Assembly (NCBI RefSeq): GCF_009258225.1
Contig: NZ_CP043617.1
Span: 992,001 to 1,056,000 of the forward strand
Direction: 5' to 3'
Origin: Sulfurimonas lithotrophica
GTDB taxonomy: Bacteria > Campylobacterota > Campylobacteria > Campylobacterales > Sulfurimonadaceae
DNA: 64,000 nt
Under the pieces are notes generated by a model that saw nothing but the letters and a program-made list of their open reading frames with translations, ran no database searches and had not been told where the DNA came from. Positions 52,464 through 60,544 of the stretch are shown here, in pieces. How positions within the stretch are numbered: position 1 is the first letter of the stretch; each line of letters begins with the position of its first letter. Made by a program: the position numbers and the translations under genes.

Positions 52464-53735
52464 ATGACTAGTGAAAAAATTCTAAAGTTGAAAAAAATGG
52501 GACAATACATAAAAATTTTGTATGTAGAAGATGATAAATCGGTATCTGAGCAGTTTTACAGATTTTTAAAAAAAATTTTTTCAAACGTATATACTGCAAG
52601 CAATGGAATAGATGCTTTAAAGCTTTATAAAAAATCCAGTTACGATATTGTCATTACGGATATTGAGATGCCTCATATGGACGGTATTGAGATGATTGAA
52701 AAGATAAGAGATATAAATGAAGAACAAGCAATAGTAGTTACATCTGCTTATAACAACTCTCAATATCTTCTAAAATTAATAGATAATCGTATTGATAAAT
52801 TTATATTAAAGCCCTTTAACAACAATAATATTTTCAAAGTAATATCAAAATTGGTTATTCAGATATATAAAGAGAAAAAATTAGAGCAAAAAGAGGTGAA
52901 GCTAAAAAGCACACAGATGCTTAATAATGCGGTGTTTAATAAAATGGATGTTCCGTTACTGGTAATAAACGAAAATATTGTCGAGTACTTTAATAATAAA
53001 TTTATTAACAGTTTTAACAGTAACGATAAATGTGTCCTTGCAAAAGAGTTTAATCTAGCTAGCCTATTTTATGATGAATATTCAAAGTTGGGTAACGAAG
53101 ATATTATAAATGATTTGTTAAAAAACAACTCGCTTGTAAAAAAACTTTATACGCATAACAACAAGCCTAAAAAATTCATTACAAATATCGTAAGGATTGA
53201 GAGTAAAAAATACTTAATATCGTTTTACAACCTTGATTCCATGTGCTTAAATGTTGACAAAGTTAATAATCAGGAAAAAAAGATAGATATATTGACTTCA
53301 TTACACACAAGATATGCTTTTGAAAGTAAGTTGGACGAAATAACAAGTTCTGAAAAAGAGTATAGCATCATGTGTTTTTGTATAGAAAATATAGAAGATC
53401 TTGTTAAGTCTTTCGGTGTAAAAAGTTTAAGAGATATATACTCTCAAGTAGGTAAAAAACTCAACAGCTTTTTTAAAAAAGAGATAGATGATGATAGTGT
53501 TAAATTATACTATTTTGATCGTAATAACTTTGTTGCTTTAGTAGATAAAAATAAACTAGGTGTTACAAAAAAACTGCTAAATACTTTTGGCGAATATAAC
53601 GGGTACTCAAAACATGAACTTGATTTATATGAACCGATACCTTTAAACGTTTTAAGTAAAGATTTGGAAAAAAGGAAAAATAATACAAATATTATGGAAC
53701 AGGTTGATAATCTATTATACATGTTAGAAAAATAG
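52464..53735 (+). CDS. REC protein with degenerate GGDEF-like C-terminus
   Basis: 423 residues: REC domain at about 15-130 (LYVEDDKSVSEQ, phospho-acceptor in VITDIEMPHMDG, Lys in FILKPF), a central region at 155-260 that may be PAS-like, and a C-terminal GGDEF-fold region where the expected catalytic loop reads YYFDRNNFVALV instead of GGDEF; diguanylate cyclase activity is therefore unlikely. TSLHTRYAFESKL corresponds to the family's TGLxNRRxF. Seven bases after the kinase stop. It may act as a phospho-dependent scaffold or c-di-GMP receptor. Confidence 0.82.
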   Translation: MTSEKILKLKKMGQYIKILYVEDDKSVSEQFYRFLKKIFSNVYTASNGIDALKLYKKSSYDIVITDIEMPHMDGIEMIEKIRDINEEQAIVVTSAYNNSQYLLKLIDNRIDKFILKPFNNNNIFKVISKLVIQIYKEKKLEQKEVKLKSTQMLNNAVFNKMDVPLLVINENIVEYFNNKFINSFNSNDKCVLAKEFNLASLFYDEYSKLGNEDIINDLLKNNSLVKKLYTHNNKPKKFITNIVRIESKKYLISFYNLDSMCLNVDKVNNQEKKIDILTSLHTRYAFESKLDEITSSEKEYSIMCFCIENIEDLVKSFGVKSLRDIYSQVGKKLNSFFKKEIDDDSVKLYYFDRNNFVALVDKNKLGVTKKLLNTFGEYNGYSKHELDLYEPIPLNVLSKDLEKRKNNTNIMEQVDNLLYMLEK

Positions 53736-53754
53736 CAAAACAGATGGGGAAACA

Positions 53755-55254
53755 ATGTTGAATAAAATAAAAGAACTTAGAGAAATATCACAAAACTTCA
53801 GTGTTTTATATGTTGAAGACGATTTGCCTATTCAAAATAGCGTATCAAAGTATTTAAAAAAAATTTTTAAAAATATAGAGTGTGCAAATAATGGCTTAGA
53901 AGCACTTGATAAGTACAAAAAAGATATGTACGATATAGTCATTACGGATATTTCGATGCCAAAAATGAACGGTATCGAGATGATTGAAGAGATTGTAAAA
54001 ATAAATAACGAACAGGAAATTCTTGTTACTACTGCACATAATGAGTTAAATTATCTACATAGTTCAATAAACCTCGGCGTTAACGGTTATGTTGTAAAAC
54101 CATATGATTATGAGGTGTTAAATAACGAGCTGTATAAGATATCCAAAAAAATAAATAAATTTAAAGAAAATGAAAATTTTAAACAACAGCTTGATAATAT
54201 GGTAAAGCAAAAAACATCCGAGCTGCAGAGTTTGGTAGAGTTTCAATCTAAGAACTATGATAAAACACTATACTCAATGGTCGAACTTATTGAAAGAAGA
54301 GATACATACACTGCAGGTCATTCAAAAAGGGTGGCACATTACAGCGAACTTATAGCAAGAGATATGGGATACCCTGAGAATGAATGTAAGTTGCTTCATC
54401 AGGCTGCTATTTTACATGATGTCGGAAAAATATCTACTCCGGATGCAATTTTACTAAACCCAAACTCTCTAAACGATATTGAGTATAAATTGATTCAAGA
54501 ACATGTTGAGGTAAGTTATAAACTTTTAAAAAAGATACCTATGTTTGAATCATTATGCGATATTGTATATTCACACCATGAAAGATATGACGGAAAAGGG
54601 TATCCAAGAAAATTAAAAGGCGATGAAATTCATCCTATGGCGCATATATTGATAATAGCAGATGCATTTGATTCTATGACGACAAATAGAATATATAAAT
54701 CCAGAAAAACAGTATCTGAAGCACTAGATGAGATTCAATGCTTAAGTGCCAAACAGTTTCATCCCGATGTCGTTAAGTATGCACTTATAACTTTAAAAGA
54801 TATAATTATCGATGAAAATATAAACCAACTACCCAAAACAAGACTTGAACAAGAAAGATTTGCTTATTTTTACAAAGATAGACTCAGTTCGTTATATAAC
54901 CATCATTATTTGGATATAGTGCTTATGAAAAATGAGAGGGATAATGCTTTTAAACATCTGTATATAATCAAACTACAGCAGTTCTCGAAATATAATAACG
55001 AATATGGCTGGAAAGCGGGTGATAAAGTGCTTGCAAAGATTGGAAACTATTTACACGAGAGTGTTGAAAAGGCTTTGATTTTTAGGGTGTTTGGAGATGA
55101 TTTTGTAATAATAAGTGACTCTAAAACAGATGTAGAAGCTATAACAAAAGGTATAAATAATATTTTAGAAAATATATATGTAACTTTTTTTATAAAACAT
55201 ATAAAACTAAAAACAAATAAAATCACGAAAGTTTCTCAGCTGGAGAGAATCTAA
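53755..55254 (+). CDS. REC-HD-GYP phosphodiesterase with degenerate GGDEF tail
   Basis: 499 residues: REC domain at about 15-130 (LYVEDDLPIQNS, VITDISMPKMNG, VVKPYDYE), coiled-coil linker, HD-GYP domain at about 175-355 with all hallmark residues (GHSKRVAHYS, LHDVGKI, SHHERYDGKGYP), then a C-terminal GGDEF-like region with RVFGDDFVII in place of GGDEF. The HD-GYP half should hydrolyse c-di-GMP under control of the REC domain. ATG at 53755. Closes the four-gene signalling cluster. Confidence 0.92.
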   Translation: MLNKIKELREISQNFSVLYVEDDLPIQNSVSKYLKKIFKNIECANNGLEALDKYKKDMYDIVITDISMPKMNGIEMIEEIVKINNEQEILVTTAHNELNYLHSSINLGVNGYVVKPYDYEVLNNELYKISKKINKFKENENFKQQLDNMVKQKTSELQSLVEFQSKNYDKTLYSMVELIERRDTYTAGHSKRVAHYSELIARDMGYPENECKLLHQAAILHDVGKISTPDAILLNPNSLNDIEYKLIQEHVEVSYKLLKKIPMFESLCDIVYSHHERYDGKGYPRKLKGDEIHPMAHILIIADAFDSMTTNRIYKSRKTVSEALDEIQCLSAKQFHPDVVKYALITLKDIIIDENINQLPKTRLEQERFAYFYKDRLSSLYNHHYLDIVLMKNERDNAFKHLYIIKLQQFSKYNNEYGWKAGDKVLAKIGNYLHESVEKALIFRVFGDDFVIISDSKTDVEAITKGINNILENIYVTFFIKHIKLKTNKITKVSQLERI

Positions 55255-55306
55255 AGCATTAAATAATTTTTGGTAAAATTACTAAAATTTTACAAAAGAT
55301 ATTTAT

Positions 55307-56566
55307 ATGGACAAAAAAGATTTTAATGAAGGTTTACTTGGATTTTTAGATGCATCCCCTACACCTTTTCATGCTACTAACAATATGAAGATGATGCTAC
55401 AAAATGCAGGTTTTTTAAGACTTTACGAAGAACAAAAGTGGAGATTGGACGAAGGCAAAAAATATTATATTATCAGAAATGATTCGTCGTTAATTGCATT
55501 TACATACTCTAAGAATAAAAACTATGTAATGGTCGGTGCCCATACTGACTCCCCAAATCTAAAACTAAAACCAAATTCGGTTATAAAAGAACACGGTGTA
55601 GTAAAGTTCGGTGTTGAACCATACGGCGGTTTACTTTTAAATCCATGGTTTGACAGGGATTTAAGTCTTGCAGGACGTGTTAGCTATCTTGATTCAAACA
55701 ATACTATAAAAGACACTTTAATAGACGTTAAGAAAAAAATAGCAATTATCCCTTCTTTAGCAATTCACTTAGATGAAAAAGCAAATTCTGAGAGAACTAT
55801 AAACAAGCAAACAGATATCTTACCGATACTTACGACAAATGATGATTTTAATTTTGAAGATTTTATAAAGTGGCAACTAGAGAAAAATGATATTAGAGAT
55901 GCAAAAGAGATATATGCAAACGAACTTAGCTTTTACGATACTCAAAAAGCTTCGTATGTAGGTTTACGTGACGATTTTATAGCTTCAGCTAGACTTGATA
56001 ATCTGCTTTCTTGTTATGTCGGGCTTTTAAGCATCTGTAGTGTTGAAGCAAGTACTCCTATGATGTTTATAGCAAATGATCACGAAGAGGTGGGAAGTGA
56101 GAGTACATCTGGAGCAAGCGGGAGCTTTTTAGAAAATACTCTAAGACGAATGTATCCTGATTATGAGGATTATATACAGATGCTGCGTTCATCTACATTA
56201 ATCAGTGCCGATAATGCACATGCAGTGCATCCAAACTATCCGTCTAAACACGATAAAGAACACTCACCCAAGATGAATAAAGGTGCCGTAATAAAGATAA
56301 ATGCAAATCAACGCTATGCATCAAACTCAAAAACAATCTCAAAGTTTATGAATATAGCTTCAAATTTAGGTGAAGAGTATCAGCAGTTTGTAACACGCAG
56401 CGATATTGGATGCGGCTCGACAATAGGCCCATTAACGGCAACAAGACTGGGGATTGAGACAATAGATGTAGGATTGCCGACTTTAGGGATGCACTCAATT
56501 CGTGAGTTGGCAGGGAGTGAAGATGCACATTCACTTTATAAAATCATACTAGGATATACTCTTTGA
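55307..56566 (+). CDS. apeB: M18-family aspartyl aminopeptidase
   Basis: 419-residue dodecameric-type zinc aminopeptidase that removes N-terminal acidic residues from peptides in the cytosol. Metal-site motifs: VGAHTDSPNLKLKP, NDHEEVGSES and GMHSIRELAGSEDAH near the end; FGVEPYGGLLLNPWFDRDL is the family block. The stop overlaps the next start by four bases (TTGA), so the two are coupled. A possible -10 (TAAAAT near 55273) precedes it. Confidence 0.93.
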   Translation: MDKKDFNEGLLGFLDASPTPFHATNNMKMMLQNAGFLRLYEEQKWRLDEGKKYYIIRNDSSLIAFTYSKNKNYVMVGAHTDSPNLKLKPNSVIKEHGVVKFGVEPYGGLLLNPWFDRDLSLAGRVSYLDSNNTIKDTLIDVKKKIAIIPSLAIHLDEKANSERTINKQTDILPILTTNDDFNFEDFIKWQLEKNDIRDAKEIYANELSFYDTQKASYVGLRDDFIASARLDNLLSCYVGLLSICSVEASTPMMFIANDHEEVGSESTSGASGSFLENTLRRMYPDYEDYIQMLRSSTLISADNAHAVHPNYPSKHDKEHSPKMNKGAVIKINANQRYASNSKTISKFMNIASNLGEEYQQFVTRSDIGCGSTIGPLTATRLGIETIDVGLPTLGMHSIRELAGSEDAHSLYKIILGYTL

Positions 56567-57549
56567 GCGAAAATCAAATAACCCAAGAGGAGCTTACTCT
56601 ATTAATTGAGCAGACATATAAGGTTGAAAAGGAGTTTACCGAACTAAAACAATCTTATGATCATCTGCAAGGTACTGTTGAAAAAGTAGTAGAGTTTTTA
56701 CCAAATGCCATATGGATTTTAAATGAAGACGGCGAGGTTTTTTTACAAAACTCAAAGGCTAGGGAGTTATGGCAGTTATTTGATATTATGGAGTTTCGCG
56801 ATGATGATTACGAGCTTAATTTTGAAGACAAATCATATATAGTAAAAAGCTCAACCCATAAAGATAAAAAGATGTTTTCCGCAACAGATATTACAGAACA
56901 AAAAAGAAGGGAAAATCTTGCGACTATGGGGCAAATGGCAGCTCACCTCTCACATGAAATCAGAAACCCAATAGGTTCAATCTCACTTCTTAGCTCAACT
57001 TTGAAAAAACGTGTAATTCCTGAAAATATACCTATAGTTGAAGAGATTCAAAAATCTATATTTAAGATAGAAAGAATTATAAAAGCTACATTGATGTTTT
57101 CAAAAGGGATTAGAATAAATAAAAAAACTTTTAAGTTCTCAAAACTTAAAGAAAATCTTCTGAGTGATTGCGGAAGTTACGGTTATTCAAAAGACATAAG
57201 TTTTACGATGCCCAAAGACGACTTTGAAATAGAAGGTGATTTTGATCTTTTAGAGATACTGTTTTCGAACTTTTTATTTAATGCGATAGATGCAATAGAG
57301 CTTGATGATGAAGATGACGGCTTAATTGAATTGGATTATAAATATGAAGATAATATTCATAAGTTTTTTGTTTATGATAGCGGTGTTGCTATAGAAAATA
57401 AAAAAGAATTGTTTGAAGCTTTTAAATCAACAAAAGTTAAAGGTAACGGTTTGGGACTTGTACTATCGGCTCAAATAGCCGAGGCACACGGTGGTTATGT
57501 GGAACTGTTGGAGGGCGATAAAAAAGGATTTGGTATATATATTGCTTAG
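56563..57549 (+). CDS. flgS: FlgS-like cytoplasmic sensor histidine kinase
   Basis: 328 residues without membrane segments: N-terminal coiled coil, a PAS-like stretch (VVEFLPNAIWILNEDGEVFLQ), HisKA with MAAHLSHEIRNPIGSISLLSS (phospho-His), and HATPase with NFLFNAIDAIE and GNGLGLVLSAQIAEAHGG. The domain layout and the H-box match FlgS of Helicobacter/Campylobacter, which phosphorylates FlgR to switch on sigma-54 flagellar genes. Start is TTG at 56563 with AGGATA upstream, overlapping the apeB stop. FlgR is not in the window, so the name rests on similarity of layout. Confidence 0.75.
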   Translation: MSENQITQEELTLLIEQTYKVEKEFTELKQSYDHLQGTVEKVVEFLPNAIWILNEDGEVFLQNSKARELWQLFDIMEFRDDDYELNFEDKSYIVKSSTHKDKKMFSATDITEQKRRENLATMGQMAAHLSHEIRNPIGSISLLSSTLKKRVIPENIPIVEEIQKSIFKIERIIKATLMFSKGIRINKKTFKFSKLKENLLSDCGSYGYSKDISFTMPKDDFEIEGDFDLLEILFSNFLFNAIDAIELDDEDDGLIELDYKYEDNIHKFFVYDSGVAIENKKELFEAFKSTKVKGNGLGLVLSAQIAEAHGGYVELLEGDKKGFGIYIA

Positions 57550-57583
57550 CTGCTCGTAAATATAAGGGGAAATTGGAGAAGTT

Positions 57584-57904
57584 ATGAAAAAACATAGCCT
57601 TACAAATATTATAGAATATGTAAAAATAGATGAATTTTACGTAGTTTGTCACTTTAGATGCAAGATAAAAAACAAAACTGTTATAAGTAAAGTTCCGTTT
57701 GAGCCTTATGAAGGAAAAATAGAATTTACATGGCAGGATATTCTTTTTCATCCGATAGAATCTTATAATAGGTATTACCATACGCCTATAAAGATATTTG
57801 ACAGTTTTGAGGATGAAAATACTTTGGTTCAGAAGGCATTTGATAAGGTTTCAAAATATTTTAAATGGGATTCTCAACTAAAAAATTACGTATATAGATT
57901 ATAG
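57584..57904 (+). CDS. Unknown small protein, first of two before cti
   Basis: 106 residues, soluble, rich in aromatic and charged residues (VKIDEFYVVCHFRCKIKN, then FTWQDILFHPIESYNRYY). No signal peptide or known motif; two Cys at CHFRC. GGAGAAG is a good ribosome-binding site. The gene ends eight bases before the next. Conserved function cannot be inferred. Confidence 0.65.
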   Translation: MKKHSLTNIIEYVKIDEFYVVCHFRCKIKNKTVISKVPFEPYEGKIEFTWQDILFHPIESYNRYYHTPIKIFDSFEDENTLVQKAFDKVSKYFKWDSQLKNYVYRL

Positions 57905-57912
57905 GAAAAAAG

Positions 57913-58197
57913 ATGGATAAAGAAAAAATTGTTATTCCAAGAGGCTCGTTAGACTTTTATAAATATGAAAAAGACGGACTTATATACTATGAGTTTAATG
58001 CAACAAGATGTTCACCGCCTGAACCAATGGTAAATGCAATAGCAGGGCTTAGTATGTTAAAAGAAAAAAATGAAAGATTGGTAGGATTTTTTTTTCACGT
58101 ACCTTCACCGCTATTTGGTAGAATCGGGAACGAGTTTGTCTATGAAATAGATGAAATGGACAACGGCGATGTTAGAGTTGAGTTTCAATTAGCTTAA
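57913..58197 (+). CDS. Unknown small protein, second of two before cti
   Basis: 94 residues; predicted beta-rich with RGSLDFYKYEKDGLIYYEF, a CSPPEPMVNAIAGL helix and a final VYEIDEMDNGDVRVEF. No recognised domain. AGGAAAA precedes the ATG. It sits seven bases upstream of cti and may belong to its operon. Confidence 0.68.
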   Translation: MDKEKIVIPRGSLDFYKYEKDGLIYYEFNATRCSPPEPMVNAIAGLSMLKEKNERLVGFFFHVPSPLFGRIGNEFVYEIDEMDNGDVRVEFQLA

Positions 58198-58204
58198 ATT
58201 CATA

Positions 58205-60487
58205 ATGCATATCTATAAATATATCTTCGTTGTTTTCTTTATTTTTTTTACGGCTTGTTCTGTAAAACCTCTAAAACCTATAGTTGTTAAAGCTGTTGAT
58301 AGAGAAATAGATTATCAAAAAGATATAAAACCTATTTTAGATAAAAGATGCGTATCATGTCATTCGTGTTACAACTCACCATGTCAATTAAAACTCAGTT
58401 CATATGAAGGTTTGGATAGGGGCGTTACAAAAGAAGAAGTATATCTTGGAGAGAGGCTCTCTTCTCAAAATCCGACCAGACTTTTCATAGATGCAAAAAA
58501 TACACAAGAGTGGAGAAAACGAGGTTTCGCTAGTATAAGTAAGTCAAATTCTGCTATCGGTACAAATAACTCTTTAATGTTACAAATACTAGAGCATAAA
58601 ATGAAAAATCCTAAAAGTTTAGGTGAATATCTATCTGAAGAAGATTTGACCTGTGCAAAAGATTTAGACGAATTAGCCGAATATTTGGATGACAATCCTC
58701 AAAAAGGGATGCCTTATGGTTTTCCGCCTCTAAAAAATAGTGAGTTTGAACTTATTAAACAGTGGTTGTATCAGGGTGCTAAATACACTCCGCAAAAACA
58801 TACATCTTTCCCAAATGAACTTATTGAATTTGAAAAATTTTTTAACGCAGATGATGCAAAACATAAAATGAGTGCAAGGTATATATATGAGCATCTATTT
58901 TTGGCACACATATCATTTAAATCCAGACCAAATGAATTTTATGAACTTGTGCGCTCATCAACTCCAAGTCCTGAACCTATAAATATAATTGCAACTGTTC
59001 GTCCATACGATAATCCAAAAGTAGATAAATTTTATTACAGGTTTAAAAAGATAGAATCGACTATTGTGCATAAAACGCATATGGTTTATGATATGAGTTT
59101 TGATAAACTGGAGCGTTTTAAAGAGTTGTTTATAAAACCAAAATGGGATGAAAAAGCTTATGATTTTGGTTATGACTCAGAAGACAATGCAAATCCTTTT
59201 ATCGTGTTTTCCCAAATACCGGCAAAATCAAGGTATCAGTTTTTACTTGATGACAGAGAATACGTAATCAGAACTTTTATTCGCGGTCCTGTATGTAAAG
59301 GTCAAATCGCATTAAATGTTATACACGACCATTTTTGGGTTACGTTTATGCAACCGGAATTTGACCTTTCCATAAAAGATAACAAATTTTTCAAATCTCA
59401 GTATAAAAATTTAGAATTGCCGATAAAAGAGGGTAGTGATATGGCGCTTCTTGAAACATTTACTGATAACTATAATGACAAGGCTGTAAATTACTATATA
59501 AATAGACAAAAACTTTATGATAAAGTATATAAAGACGGACTCGATGAACAAAGCGTTACAGGTGATATTTTAACTGTTTACAGACACTTTGACAGTGCAT
59601 CCGTTCATAATGGAGCATTAGGTAATCTGCCAAGGACTTCATGGGTTATTGATTTTCCATTGTTTGAGCGAATCTATTATGCACTGGTAGCAGGATTTGA
59701 TATATTTGGAAATATTGGTCATCAAGTTAGTATTAGGCGATATATGAATAGGTTAAGAGTGGAGGGAGAATCTTATTTTTTAAACCTGCTCCCAAAAGAG
59801 GATAGAGAAAATATATTTAAATCTTGGTATATAGACAGTGAAGATGATGAGATATTTTATTTTTCAAAAAACGATTCAAAAAAAATATATAAAAAAATAG
59901 ATTCAAAACGTGAATTTTTAGAGTCAATAATTGGAAAGTTTGATGAACTTAATTATGTTAAAGCAAATCAAAGGTTATCAAAACCTCCAAAGACATACAA
60001 GACTAAAGAGGATTATATAGACGGATTTCGTTCCCTTATATCAAAAGGAAACAGGTTTATAAGTCATGTAAACGATTCTCATTCAAATTTAGCATATTTG
60101 CGTGTAAAAAATATACCGAATGAAGATGATAAAGTTGTGTCAATAGTCGTAAACAGATGGCATGATAATGTCTCTTTTATGTTTGATGAAGAAGATAGAT
60201 TAAATTCCGACAAAGATGAGATGAATTTTATAGAAGGATTTGTTGGATCTTATCCAAATCTTTTTTTAGTTGTAGATTATAAAGATTTACCGAACTTTAT
60301 AGATATGTTGCATAATTTTGATGGAAGTCAGAAGTATAAAAAAAGATTTATGAAGTACGCTATTATGCGTTCAGATAAAGATTTTTGGAAACACTACGAC
60401 TGGTTTCAAAACAGGTTTTTTAAAGATAATCCGCATGAAGCGGGATTATTTGATTTAAACAGGTATTACTACAAAGCATATGAGTAA
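58205..60487 (+). CDS. cti: Fatty acid cis/trans isomerase, lipoprotein form
   Basis: Haem-containing periplasmic enzyme that converts cis to trans double bonds in membrane phospholipid acyl chains, rigidifying the membrane under heat or solvent stress. 760 residues. The N-terminus is a lipoprotein signal (FFIFFTAC, Cys18), then the c-haem site CVSCHSCYNSPCQLKLSSYEG at Cys49-His53 (shown in part); WRKRGF, MPYGFPPL, NELIEFEKFF and FIRGPVCKGQIALNVI further support the family. Cti is usually soluble in the periplasm, so lipid anchoring is notable. ccsBA follows, which can attach the haem. Confidence 0.9.
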   Translation: MHIYKYIFVVFFIFFTACSVKPLKPIVVKAVDREIDYQKDIKPILDKRCVSCHSCYNSPCQLKLSSYEGLDRGVTKEEVYLGERLSSQNPTRLFIDAKNTQEWRKRGFASISKSNSAIGTNNSLMLQILEHKMKNPKSLGEYLSEEDLTCAKDLDELAEYLDDNPQKGMPYGFPPLKNSEFELIKQWLYQGAKYTPQKHTSFPNELIEFEKFFNADDAKHKMSARYIYEHLFLAHISFKSRPNEFYELVRSSTPSPEPINIIATVRPYDNPKVDKFYYRFKKIESTIVHKTHMVYDMSFDKLERFKELFIKPKWDEKAYDFGYDSEDNANPFIVFSQIPAKSRYQFLLDDREYVIRTFIRGPVCKGQIALNVIHDHFWVTFMQPEFDLSIKDNKFFKSQYKNLELPIKEGSDMALLETFTDNYNDKAVNYYINRQKLYDKVYKDGLDEQSVTGDILTVYRHFDSASVHNGALGNLPRTSWVIDFPLFERIYYALVAGFDIFGNIGHQVSIRRYMNRLRVEGESYFLNLLPKEDRENIFKSWYIDSEDDEIFYFSKNDSKKIYKKIDSKREFLESIIGKFDELNYVKANQRLSKPPKTYKTKEDYIDGFRSLISKGNRFISHVNDSHSNLAYLRVKNIPNEDDKVVSIVVNRWHDNVSFMFDEEDRLNSDKDEMNFIEGFVGSYPNLFLVVDYKDLPNFIDMLHNFDGSQKYKKRFMKYAIMRSDKDFWKHYDWFQNRFFKDNPHEAGLFDLNRYYYKAYE

Positions 60488-60514
60488 TGTAACACTCTGT
60501 TAGCTTATAAAAAC

Positions 60515-60520
60515 TATAAT
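60515..60520 (+). promoter_or_regulatory. -10 element of ccsBA
   Basis: TATAAT, 25 bases before the ATG at 60545; CAAGGGA is the ribosome-binding site. Confidence 0.5.
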
Positions 60521-60544
60521 ATCTTTTTAAATTCAAGGGATATT

